Program-made: the position numbers and the translations under genes | In this document: one piece after another, positions 32,087-39,473 of the stretch | Numbering within the stretch: the first letter of the stretch is position 1 | Layout: every line of letters starts with the position of its first letter | Notes under the pieces: model-generated | What the model was told of the DNA's origin: nothing | Database searches by the model: none | Seen by the model: only the letters and a program-made list of their open reading frames with translations | Assembly (NCBI GenBank): GCA_938038785.1 | Contig: CALHTB010000097.1 | Location: forward strand, 1 to 39,473 | Source: an uncultured Acidimicrobiales bacterium | GTDB taxonomy: Bacteria > Actinomycetota > Acidimicrobiia > Acidimicrobiales > SHLQ01 | Reading direction: 5' to 3' | Length of the DNA: 39,473 nucleotides

Positions 32087-35000
32087 ATGACCACGATCGA
32101 CCGATACCAACTCACCGATAGGTTCACCAACGATGAGGGCACGGTGTTTCTCACCGGAATCCAGGCGTTGGCCCGACTGCCCCTCGAACAACTCCGAGCA
32201 GATCGGCTAGCAGGGCTCCGCACCGCGGCGTTCGTCACCGGGTATCCCGGTTCGCCCCTCGGTGGTTATGGCGAGGCTGTCAAGGCCGCTGGTCGTACCC
32301 AACCAGACCTACCGCTGGTCTTCCAGCCCGGCGTCAACGAGGAGCTTGCGGCTACTGCGGTAATGGGATCTCAGCTCGCGTCGGTCCGCCCAGACGCGAA
32401 GTACGACGGCGTCATCGGCCTCTGGTACGGAAAGGCTCCCGGGGTTGACCGAGCCGCCGACGCCCTACGCCATGCCACGTTTGCAGGAACATCGATGCAC
32501 GGTGGCGCGGTCGCAATTGTGGGCGATGACCCAAATGCAAAGTCGTCGGCGCTGCCGTCCTCTTCGGCCGGACTGATGAGCGACATGCACATGCCGGTGT
32601 TGTACCCCGGAGACCCGGTCGAAGCGCTCGTCTTGGGTCGACACGCCATTGCGCTTAGCCGTGCCACTGGTTTGTGGACCGCGCTGAAGATCGTTGCTGA
32701 CGTCGCTGATGCAACCGCAAGCATGGCGCTGCACCCCGAGCGCTTCGACCCGACGTATCCGCTCATCGACGGCGAGCGCTACCAGCACCAACCCGACGGC
32801 AAAATTCTGACGCCCAACACACTTCTGCTCGAACGCGAAATCATCGAGGTTCGCTACGAGCTCGCTCGCCGGTACGCCGCCGATAACCAGCTCAACCGTG
32901 TCACCGTCGAGTCGTCAGACGCCTGGCTTGGAATCATGTCGTCGGGAATCACCCACCGCGAAGTTCGTGAAGCACTGAGCCGTCTGGGCCTACGTACCGA
33001 TGACGAAATCTCCGCCGCAGGCATTCGCATTTTGAAGATGGGAATGCCGTTGCCGTTTAATGCTGAAACGGTTCGGAACTTCGCCCAGGGGCTCGACGAG
33101 TTTCTGGTCATCGAAGAAAAGCACGGCTTGCTCGAATCGCTCGTCAAGGACGCGTTGTACGCATCGGCGCAACGGCCCAGGGTTGTCGGCAAGACCGACG
33201 AGCACGGCCAAACGTTGTTCCCCGGTTGGGGTTCGCTCGACGCCGACGGAATCATGCCGCTCCTTCGAGGACGGCTCGAAGATCGCATCGGGGCACGGCT
33301 TGTTCCCATCGAAGAAAAGCGCAAGCGAGTTCTCATACCGCTCGCCGTTGAACGCCAGCCCTTCTTTTGCTCAGGCTGCCCTCACAACCGAAGCACCGAG
33401 GTTCCCGACGACACCTTGGTTGGCATCGGGGTTGGCTGTCACACGATGGCGATCTTCATGGACCCCGACCGAATCGGCGATGTCGTGGGTCTCACCGCCA
33501 TGGGTAACGAAGGAACGCAGTGGATCGGCATGTCCGACTTCGTCGACACCGAGCACATGGTGCAGAACCTTGGCGATGGAACGTTCTTCCACTCGGGTCA
33601 GCTCGCTATTCAGGCAGCGGTCGCATCAGGTGTGAACCTCACCTACAAGCTGCTCTACAACGGAACGGTCGCAATGACCGGGGGCCAAGATCCAATGGGG
33701 GAACGATCAGTTGCTGACCTCGTGCCAGGCCTCCTCGCTGTTGGTGTCTCGCGTGTGCTGATTACCGCCGATGACACGAGCCGATATAGCGGTGTTGCCC
33801 TTCCCGACGGGGTTGACGTTTGGGAACGAGACCGTCTGCTCGAGGCCCAAGAGTTGTTGGCCAAGACCCCCGGAGTCACGGTCTTGGTCCATGATCAGGC
33901 GTGCGCTGCTGAAGCCCGACGGGCCCGCAAGCGTGGGTTGATAGAAGCGCCCAATAAGCGGGTCGTGATCAATGAGCGAATCTGCGAAGGGTGCGGAGAC
34001 TGCGGACAGGTAAGCAACTGTCTGTCGGTCCAGCCTGTCGAAACGCCGTTTGGCCGTAAGACCAAGATCGACCAGACGACGTGCAACCTCGACTTCAGCT
34101 GCCTCGAAGGGGACTGTCCATCGTTCATCGAGGTCACACCGGTGCCGCAAAAGGGCATTCGGGGTTGGCTCTCGCGTCGCAGCAGCGCCGGCCGGTTCCC
34201 CGCCGCACCCTCAACTGCACTGCCCTCAACTGCACTGCCCTCAACCACAGTGCCTCAGCACACCGACGTCAATCTGCCAGCGCTGCCAGATCCGAAGATC
34301 ATCGTGCCGGTCAACGACTTTGCGATGCGGACAACAGGAATTGGCGGTACCGGCGTGGTGACGGTGGCACAAATCATCGGCACTGCAGCGATGCTCGATG
34401 GGATGAAGGTACGCGGCCTCGACCAGATCGGGCTTGCGCAAAAGGCCGGCCCCGTCGTCAGCGACATCCGGCTCTCCCGCGAGGAAGCGTCATATACGAA
34501 TCGGCTTGGCGATGGTCAGGCCGACCTGTTGTTGGCCTTTGACCAGCTCGTTGCAGCATCACCTAAGGGTTTGCTGACGTGTGATCCGACACGAACGCAC
34601 GTAGTGGGTTCGACCAGTTCGGTGCCAACCGGCCAAATGATCACCCACCTCGACACGACACTTCCTGCGCACGACGAACTGGTGCAGACCATTTCTGAAC
34701 ACACCCTTGCGAACCACCACTGGGCTGACGCCCAGGCGATCACGACCGATCTGTTCGATGCATCCACAACCGCCAACATCTTCGTCGTTGGTATGGCGGT
34801 TCAAGCAGGGGTGCTTCCGATCGGGGCAGAGTTCATCGAGCGGGCGATCGAACTCAACGGCGTCGCCGTATCTCGCAACCTCGAGGCCTTCCGGTGGGGT
34901 CGTGCTCAGATCGTCGACCCGGCGTTGGTCGAACGTGCCCGGTCGGTGCCAGCCGAAGTGACAGCACCAGCCGAGCAGTTCCCCGGCCGCCTTGACGCAC

Positions 35001-35680
35001 TTGGTCTCCGTGGCGATCGGCGGGCACAGTACGCACGCCTTGCCGACGAGCTGGTCCTATGGGGTGAGCGGTCGACGGCCCTCGACTGGTTCGATGCCCT
35101 CGATGAGTTTCATGCCGCCGAGCAGTTGGCCACCTCGGGAAGCTACGTGTTGCTTGATGCGGTTGCCGCTGGCCTGTTCAAGCTGACGGCGTACAAGGAT
35201 GAATATGAGGTCGCCCGGCTCATGATCGACCCCGACGCCATGGCTGAAGCGGTCGCAGTGGCCGGAGCTGAGGCGACGGTTGCGTGGAAGCTGCACCCGC
35301 CAATGCTGCGAGCCCTCGGATACGACAAGAAGATCACGATCGGCACGTGGGCCGTGCCTGCGATCCGGCAACTCGCGAAGCGCAAGCATCTTCGCGGAAC
35401 CTCGCGCGATCCGTTTGGCCGTGCTGAGGTCCGCCGAGTCGAGCGACAGCTTCCAGGCGAATACCTCGAGAGCCTCCGTTCGCTTCTTCCGCTGGTTACA
35501 GCCGGAAACATCGACGAGATTGCGTCCATCGCAGAGCTTGCGCAAGACGTTCGCGGCTACGAGGACATCAAGCTCGCCAACGTCGTGACGTACCGGACGC
35601 ACCTAGCCGAACGAGTATCGGCTCTCACCCAGACCAGCACCAAAGCACCGATTGCGCACGAGTTGCCTCGCTCTAGCTAG
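32087..35680 (+). CDS. Indolepyruvate ferredoxin oxidoreductase, fused alpha-beta
   Basis: 1197 residues from ATG 32087 (a TTG at 32048 is possible). The order is that of the large fused IOR: pyrimidine-binding domain (AAFVTGYPGSPLGGYGEAVK), the central region, TPP-binding domain (FFCSGCPHNRSTEVPDDTLV, GCHTMAIFMDPDRIGDVVGL, TYKLLYNGTVAMTGGQDPMG), a ferredoxin-like segment with Cys633, Cys636, Cys639 (RICEGCGDCGQVSNC) and later Cys residues, a linker with a 15-base tandem repeat, then the gamma domain (GIGGTGVVTVAQIIGTAAML) and a C-terminal DUF6537-like helical part. It converts indolepyruvate and related aryl-pyruvates to the acyl-CoA with ferredoxin as acceptor, in degradation of aromatic amino acids. 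The fused form is common in aerobes. Confidence 0.94.
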   Translation: MTTIDRYQLTDRFTNDEGTVFLTGIQALARLPLEQLRADRLAGLRTAAFVTGYPGSPLGGYGEAVKAAGRTQPDLPLVFQPGVNEELAATAVMGSQLASVRPDAKYDGVIGLWYGKAPGVDRAADALRHATFAGTSMHGGAVAIVGDDPNAKSSALPSSSAGLMSDMHMPVLYPGDPVEALVLGRHAIALSRATGLWTALKIVADVADATASMALHPERFDPTYPLIDGERYQHQPDGKILTPNTLLLEREIIEVRYELARRYAADNQLNRVTVESSDAWLGIMSSGITHREVREALSRLGLRTDDEISAAGIRILKMGMPLPFNAETVRNFAQGLDEFLVIEEKHGLLESLVKDALYASAQRPRVVGKTDEHGQTLFPGWGSLDADGIMPLLRGRLEDRIGARLVPIEEKRKRVLIPLAVERQPFFCSGCPHNRSTEVPDDTLVGIGVGCHTMAIFMDPDRIGDVVGLTAMGNEGTQWIGMSDFVDTEHMVQNLGDGTFFHSGQLAIQAAVASGVNLTYKLLYNGTVAMTGGQDPMGERSVADLVPGLLAVGVSRVLITADDTSRYSGVALPDGVDVWERDRLLEAQELLAKTPGVTVLVHDQACAAEARRARKRGLIEAPNKRVVINERICEGCGDCGQVSNCLSVQPVETPFGRKTKIDQTTCNLDFSCLEGDCPSFIEVTPVPQKGIRGWLSRRSSAGRFPAAPSTALPSTALPSTTVPQHTDVNLPALPDPKIIVPVNDFAMRTTGIGGTGVVTVAQIIGTAAMLDGMKVRGLDQIGLAQKAGPVVSDIRLSREEASYTNRLGDGQADLLLAFDQLVAASPKGLLTCDPTRTHVVGSTSSVPTGQMITHLDTTLPAHDELVQTISEHTLANHHWADAQAITTDLFDASTTANIFVVGMAVQAGVLPIGAEFIERAIELNGVAVSRNLEAFRWGRAQIVDPALVERARSVPAEVTAPAEQFPGRLDALGLRGDRRAQYARLADELVLWGERSTALDWFDALDEFHAAEQLATSGSYVLLDAVAAGLFKLTAYKDEYEVARLMIDPDAMAEAVAVAGAEATVAWKLHPPMLRALGYDKKITIGTWAVPAIRQLAKRKHLRGTSRDPFGRAEVRRVERQLPGEYLESLRSLLPLVTAGNIDEIASIAELAQDVRGYEDIKLANVVTYRTHLAERVSALTQTSTKAPIAHELPRSS
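34208..34252. repeat. 15-base tandem repeat in the IOR linker
   Basis: CCCTCAACTGCACTG at 34208-34222 and 34223-34237, with a degenerate third unit at 34238-34252, coding the PSTAL-PSTAL-PSTTV linker between the ferredoxin-like and gamma domains. Length likely varies between strains. Confidence 0.8.
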
Positions 35681-36797
35681 CGGGGACCACGGTGAGCAAC
35701 GCCACCGAAGGCGGTGCACCAAAGCGCAGTTGTGGCGCCTGGCCCCGCTCCAAGCCAACGCCGCTCGAAACGTAGGTCGGCGTGCCGTTGACAACGTGAA
35801 GTCCTCCGGCAGCGACGGTCTTGGGTACGTCACTAAAGGTGATTAATGGGCCCGCGCCCGGAATGGAGACTTGGCCGCCGTGGGTGTGCCCGGCGATGAG
35901 CAGGTCTATAGGTGAATCGAAGGGTAGGTCGAGCACCGGGTCCGGGTAGTGGCTGACCGCTAACACGAGGTCATCCTCGCCAAATGCTGCGAGCTCTTCG
36001 GCGAGGAGTGGGGCTACCGCCCGCGGTGAGCGTTCAGGGATCACCGCCATCCCCGCGATCACCACCGGCTGGCCCCCGATATCGAGGGTGCTGAGTTGAT
36101 CTTCGAGATAGACGGCCCCGGTCTCATCGGCAAGTTCCTCGACGACCTCGGCGACGTCGACGTTTCCGTTGACGATGACGACGTGATCAACCGCGTCGGT
36201 GAGGCGACGTAACCAACCGAGAAACTGGGGGATCTGGGTGTCGAACTCGTCGAGCTCGAGCTGGAAGAGGTCGCCGGGGATCACCACAAGGTCGGGTTCT
36301 CCTGCCAATACCGCATCGAGAGCCGCGTCTTCATGCGACCCGATCGACCGCGTTTGCAGATCGGCAATGACGCCGACAACGAACGGTTGGCGCGCCCCGG
36401 TTGCACCAAGTGCCTCCGATTCGACCTGGAGACGAAACGGCTCGACATGGGTTGCCCAGCCGCCAATGAGTCCAGCGCACACCGCCGCAATAGCCAACAA
36501 CCAACCGAGGATCGGTGTGCGGCGTTCAACATCGAGAATCTGCGGCACCACGATCCATGCGACCGCCAACGGAAAGCCAACGACCAACAAGAGGTAGATG
36601 TAGTGAATGATGCCAAAGAAGTCGAGGCCGGCGGCCAAGATCAACACGACGATCGAGACAACACTGAAGAGGCCGGCGACGAGCAGGCCGATCAGAATGT
36701 CGCTCGGAGCGGTTCCCCAACGACGAAACCGCGCAGCGACGCCACCTGAGAGACCAGCGACGATAGAACAAAGTAGGAGCACCGTGCTGAGATCCAC
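35673..36797 (-). CDS. Membrane-anchored metallophosphoesterase
   Basis: 374 residues. Four hydrophobic segments fill residues 1-125 (MDLSTVLLLCSIVAGLSGGV, ILIGLLVAGLFSVVSIVVLI, IYLLLVVGFPLAVAWIVVP, LAIAAVCAGLIGGW). A calcineurin-like domain follows: VGVIADLQT, LVVIPGDLFQ, VIVNGNVDV, LVLAVSHYPDP and LLIAGHTHGGQVSIPG. The first motif usually reads DxH and the third GNHD; here they are DLQ and GNVD, so two metal-site histidines are missing while the GD, SH and GHTH motifs remain. It resembles the YkuE/YaeI group acting on lipid-linked phosphodiesters. Activity may be altered. Its end overlaps the end of the convergent IOR gene by eight bases. Confidence 0.85.
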   Translation of the reverse strand: MDLSTVLLLCSIVAGLSGGVAARFRRWGTAPSDILIGLLVAGLFSVVSIVVLILAAGLDFFGIIHYIYLLLVVGFPLAVAWIVVPQILDVERRTPILGWLLAIAAVCAGLIGGWATHVEPFRLQVESEALGATGARQPFVVGVIADLQTRSIGSHEDAALDAVLAGEPDLVVIPGDLFQLELDEFDTQIPQFLGWLRRLTDAVDHVVIVNGNVDVAEVVEELADETGAVYLEDQLSTLDIGGQPVVIAGMAVIPERSPRAVAPLLAEELAAFGEDDLVLAVSHYPDPVLDLPFDSPIDLLIAGHTHGGQVSIPGAGPLITFSDVPKTVAAGGLHVVNGTPTYVSSGVGLERGQAPQLRFGAPPSVALLTVVPAS

Positions 36798-36823
36798 ACG
36801 GAGATATTGCCAGATCGGATCGA

Positions 36824-37690
36824 CTAGCTCTCGTCAGAGCGGTCGCGAAGAAAGTTCTCGATCTCGGCGGCCATATCGCCAACGCCATCATCGAAGATCA
36901 TCGTCGGCTCTGCATCGGCCTTCTGTTCGAGGTCGGTGACGTAGGCCTTAACGTCTTCATCGTCATCGAGGGCGCGGTGCACCCGCGCCTCCCAATCGCG
37001 AATTTCGTCGGCGAGGCCTGCGTGATCGGTGCGAATGCCGCAGATTTGCTCGAGGTTGGCGAGTAGTGCCGCGGTGGCTTTTGGTGAAGGGCTGCCCGGC
37101 ACATAGTGCGGAACGTTGACGCGCAGTGACATGCTCGGCACATCGTGCAAGGTCAGCTCGTGCTGTAGGGAGCCGACAAGCCCCGTTGGGCCCTCGTAGG
37201 TGGGGCGACCAACGCCGAGGGTTTCGGCCAGTTCAGCATCCCCAGTCGAGGCTGCCACCGGAAACGTTCGGGTGTGGGGGACCATCGCCAGAGAAGAACC
37301 GAGCGTCACGACAAGCTCGGTTCCCGTGATCTCGATGAGCTCGCGCAAGGTGTCGCTGAATGACCGCCACCGAAGGTTCGGTTCGACACCGCTAAGGAGA
37401 ACAAGGTCGCGTTCGCCTGGCTCGGTCTGGGCCCACACCATGTTGTTCGCGGGCCACAGAATTTCTCGTGCGCCATTGACCCCAAGTCGGACCTGGGGAC
37501 GAACCTCCTGAAAGTCGAACAGCGTCTCAGGGTCGATGCTCGCTCCGGGTTTGCTGCCGTGGGCCATCGATAGCCAATCAACCGCTGCGGTGGCGGCTTC
37601 GCCCATGTCGAATAGACCTTTGAAGGCCATCACGAAGATCGGACGGTCGAGGGAAGCAATCGGATGCAGCTCGTACGGAATTGCGGGCAC
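36824..37690 (-). CDS. PAC2-family protein (proteasome assembly chaperone-like)
   Basis: I place the start at GTG 37690 (VPAIPYELHPIASLDRPIFV), giving 288 residues, because the family homology begins there and this leaves an 86-base divergent promoter region; ATG 37762 (MPVVYLERKPRTG) would add 24 residues. PAC2 pattern: RPIFVMAFKGLFDMGEAATAA, a central TELVVTLGSSLAMVPHTRTF and YEGPTGLVGSLQHELTLHDV, and VPHYVPGSPSPKATAALLANL. In actinobacteria, PAC2 proteins are often in genomes with a proteasome, but the role is unproven. The C-terminus is highly acidic (DDDEDVKAYVTDLEQ, FDDGVGDMAAEIENFL). Confidence 0.85.
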   Translation of the reverse strand: MPAIPYELHPIASLDRPIFVMAFKGLFDMGEAATAAVDWLSMAHGSKPGASIDPETLFDFQEVRPQVRLGVNGAREILWPANNMVWAQTEPGERDLVLLSGVEPNLRWRSFSDTLRELIEITGTELVVTLGSSLAMVPHTRTFPVAASTGDAELAETLGVGRPTYEGPTGLVGSLQHELTLHDVPSMSLRVNVPHYVPGSPSPKATAALLANLEQICGIRTDHAGLADEIRDWEARVHRALDDDEDVKAYVTDLEQKADAEPTMIFDDGVGDMAAEIENFLRDRSDES

Positions 37691-37776
37691 CAAACCAGAG
37701 TATTCCCAACGTCTCCGTTTAGGACCGGTTCGTGGTTTACGCTCTAGGTAGACAACGGGCATCCGTTGGGAAAGAG

Positions 37777-38418
37777 ATGACGAAAATGAGTGGAGCATCC
37801 CAGCCTCCAGGTTGGTATCCCGCTGACGGCGACCCTCAGGGCACCGTTCGTTGGTGGGATGGTACGAGTTGGGTCGGCGGCCCGCAGCAACATGGAATCC
37901 AGCAGCAAGACGGTTATGTCGCTCCAGGTGCGAGCACCCTTGCAAACGGTCGAGAGCTTGCCGATCCGTGGTTGCGCATCGCTGCCTCGATCATCGATGC
38001 GGTGATTATGGCCATCCCGTTCTTCGCCATCCTCGGCGGCGCCGCCTTTGCGGCCTTTGACTCGGGTGCAACCGGCACCGGAGTGAGCCTCTTCGCTGGC
38101 CTGGTCGTGGGAATCATCAACGGCGCCTACTACTGGGGCATGAACAGCTTCGCCGGTGGAACCCTCGGCAAACTCATGTTGGGTATCCGCATCGTGGACA
38201 ACGCGGGCAACGAACCAATCGGTCCGCAGGTCGGCTTTGTTCGTAGTCTGATGAACCTCCGAGGCATCCTCGGCGCAATCCCATTCCTCAACATCTTGGT
38301 CAGCCTCGCAGGGCTCGTCGTCGGGCTCGTGTCGTTGGTGTTCCTCTTCACCGACCCGAACCATCGCACGCTGATGGACCGCCTCGCCGACACCTACGTG
38401 GTGAAGAAGCAGGGCTAA
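37777..38418 (+). CDS. RDD-family membrane protein with DUF2510 domain
   Basis: 213 residues from ATG 37777, with GGGAAAGAG directly upstream. Residues ~8-35 (PPGWYPADGDPQGTVRWWDG, then TSW) form a DUF2510 domain, a short actinobacterial motif with conserved Trp residues. After a Gln/Gly linker come the RDD helices: DPWLRIAASIIDAVIMAIPF with the Arg and Asp of the family name, LFAGLVVGIINGAYYWGMNS, GTLGKLMLGIRIVDNAGNEP, and DPNHRTLMDRLADTYVVKK. Role in transport is suspected for the family but unknown. It ends overlapping the convergent fabH-like gene. Confidence 0.93.
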   Translation: MTKMSGASQPPGWYPADGDPQGTVRWWDGTSWVGGPQQHGIQQQDGYVAPGASTLANGRELADPWLRIAASIIDAVIMAIPFFAILGGAAFAAFDSGATGTGVSLFAGLVVGIINGAYYWGMNSFAGGTLGKLMLGIRIVDNAGNEPIGPQVGFVRSLMNLRGILGAIPFLNILVSLAGLVVGLVSLVFLFTDPNHRTLMDRLADTYVVKKQG

Positions 38419-39473
38419 GCCGAGCCGGGTTCCTTGTACAGCACGGAACCCCAATGGGCGCCAGCGCCGAACGCAGTGAACGCAAGCAGGGTCCCTTCGG
38501 GGATCCTGCTTTCCGTTTTGCAGTCGTGAAAAAGCAGCGGCAGCGTAGCCGCTGTGGTGTTTCCATACTTCGCAATATTGCTCGCCACGACGTCTTGTGG
38601 CACCCCCAGTTGTTTGGCGATGCCGTCGAGGATTCGTTGGTTCGCCTGATGGGCGAGGACCAAATCGAGGTCGTCGAGCGCGAATGATGACGCATCCAAA
38701 ACGGTGCGGACCGAATCGGGCATAAGACGAACCGCCTGACGGAAGAGTTCGGCGCCGTTCATCTTCGGCTCATGGAGCCCCTGCTCGATCTGCTCGACGC
38801 TCGACCACGGGTAGTTGAGAAAGCCAGGTCCGGGCACATGGATGAGTTCGAACAGGCTGCCATCAGTGTGCAAGGTCGATGCAAGAATGCCGGTGGAATC
38901 GGTCCCTCGCTGGAGCACGAGCGCGGCTCCGGCATCGCCGAACAGCACGCTCCACGCCCGGCCTTCGGTGGCCATGGCATAGTCCTGCTCGGTTGGGGGA
39001 GCATCGGACAGCCCAAGAAGAATGTCCATCGAGTCGCCGTAGGGCATGTAGCCCCGGTGGGCTTCTGCACCGACCACCACAACGGTGTCGGCTCGACCGC
39101 TTGCAATCAACATGTCGGCCATGTCGAGGCCATAGAGAAAGCCACCGCATTGTTGGCGGATCTCGAAGCTCGCAACCTGGCCTAGCTGGGCTCGATCTTG
39201 GATGAGGGGAGCATTCCCAGGCGCATAGTAGTCGGGTGTCATCGTTGCCGAGATGAGCGCATCAACGTCGCTGGCAGCGATGCCCGCATCGTCGAGTGCT
39301 GCTGTCACCGCTTCGGCGCCGAGCTGCGCTGACCCAACGCCAGGGCTTGCGATGTGGCGCTGTTGCACACCGCTTCGCTTGACGATCCACTCGTCACTCG
39401 TGTCCATGATCGTTGCCAGCGCGTCGTTCGTGACGACATTTGGCGGCAGGGAAACTCCAGAACCGACGATATG
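38415..39473 (-). CDS. fabH: 3-oxoacyl-ACP synthase III (FabH-like), N-terminus cut by window edge
   Basis: The frame continues through ATG 39407 to the right edge of the window (codons there read HIVGSGVSLPPNVVTNDALA, the usual FabH N-terminus), so the true start is outside and the ATG at MDTSDEWIVKRSG is internal. 352 codons are visible. The active-site triad is present: Cys in EIRQQCGGFLYGLDMADML, His in LAHQANQRILDGIAKQLG, and Asn in AKYGNTTAATLPLL. The family starts fatty-acid synthesis by condensing an acyl-CoA with malonyl-ACP; the loop following the Cys lacks the usual S/A-C-A/S-G form (QQCGG), as in several actinobacterial FabH homologues, so a specialised substrate is possible. Its stop overlaps that of the RDD gene by three bases. 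Confidence 0.9.
   Translation of the reverse strand, partial: HIVGSGVSLPPNVVTNDALATIMDTSDEWIVKRSGVQQRHIASPGVGSAQLGAEAVTAALDDAGIAASDVDALISATMTPDYYAPGNAPLIQDRAQLGQVASFEIRQQCGGFLYGLDMADMLIASGRADTVVVVGAEAHRGYMPYGDSMDILLGLSDAPPTEQDYAMATEGRAWSVLFGDAGAALVLQRGTDSTGILASTLHTDGSLFELIHVPGPGFLNYPWSSVEQIEQGLHEPKMNGAELFRQAVRLMPDSVRTVLDASSFALDDLDLVLAHQANQRILDGIAKQLGVPQDVVASNIAKYGNTTAATLPLLFHDCKTESRIPEGTLLAFTAFGAGAHWGSVLYKEPGSA

Overview
The window looks like chromosome from a high-GC actinobacterium, most likely an uncultured or marine member of the Acidimicrobiia (Ilumatobacter-like). The evidence is a base composition near 60% GC, a DUF2510-RDD membrane protein, an F420-dependent LLM oxidoreductase, OmpA/BON envelope proteins of the mycobacterial ArfA kind, Thr/Ser-rich lipoproteins, PAC2 and SRPBCC families, and frequent GTG/TTG starts. 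This assignment is inferred from gene content. No rRNA, tRNA, CRISPR array, IS element or phage gene was seen, and no gene-free stretch exceeds 300 bases.

Layout. 1-3642 (minus): an envelope block of a coiled-coil membrane protein (cut by the left edge) and two OmpA-type proteins. 3826-6652 (plus): a Clp-N-domain protein, a P-II signal protein, an ArsC-family gene whose catalytic cysteine codon is an in-frame TGA followed by a SECIS-like hairpin, and a secreted HELGH metalloprotease. 6662-13777: housekeeping and metabolic genes on both strands (small acidic protein, Tag glycosylase, a large molybdopterin oxidoreductase, an SRPBCC protein, a hypothetical, a HupE/UreJ-like membrane protein, an acyl-CoA dehydrogenase). 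14024-23937 (plus): a nonribosomal peptide cluster of a stand-alone adenylation enzyme, a free carrier protein and a 2689-residue NRPS. 24117-27685: an LLM oxidoreductase divergent from an AAA ATPase / NYN nuclease / HAD operon across a 34-base palindrome. 27688-39473: two lipoproteins, a site-2 protease, an AcuI-type reductase, an Lrp/AsnC regulator divergent from a fused indolepyruvate ferredoxin oxidoreductase, a metallophosphoesterase, PAC2, RDD and FabH (cut by the right edge).

Two observations stand out. First, 5343-5699 reads as a selenocysteine-containing ArsC: strong Shine-Dalgarno, in-frame TGA at the active-site Cys position, the full family sequence after it, and a two-part hairpin with a GGUC apical loop 23 nt beyond the TGA. 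Second, the NRPS has the order C-A-PCP-C-A-PCP-TE, and its first A domain is interrupted between core motifs A8 and A9 by about 340 residues carrying an SGGKDS PP-loop and three CxxC pairs. The insert resembles the ATP-pyrophosphatase amidotransferases (WbpG/WbuX type) and tRNA thiolases. The interrupted A domain carries an asparagine-type specificity code, so on-line conversion of a carboxamide (to amidine or thioamide), or amidation of Asp to Asn, is a reasonable hypothesis.

Working together: the stand-alone A enzyme (14024) would load the carrier protein (15619), the divergent acyl-CoA dehydrogenase (12542) may oxidise the tethered starter, and the NRPS would add an Asn-like residue, modify it, add one more residue and release the product through its thioesterase. 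The Lrp regulator very probably controls the adjacent indolepyruvate oxidoreductase through a near-consensus Lrp box at 32000-32014.
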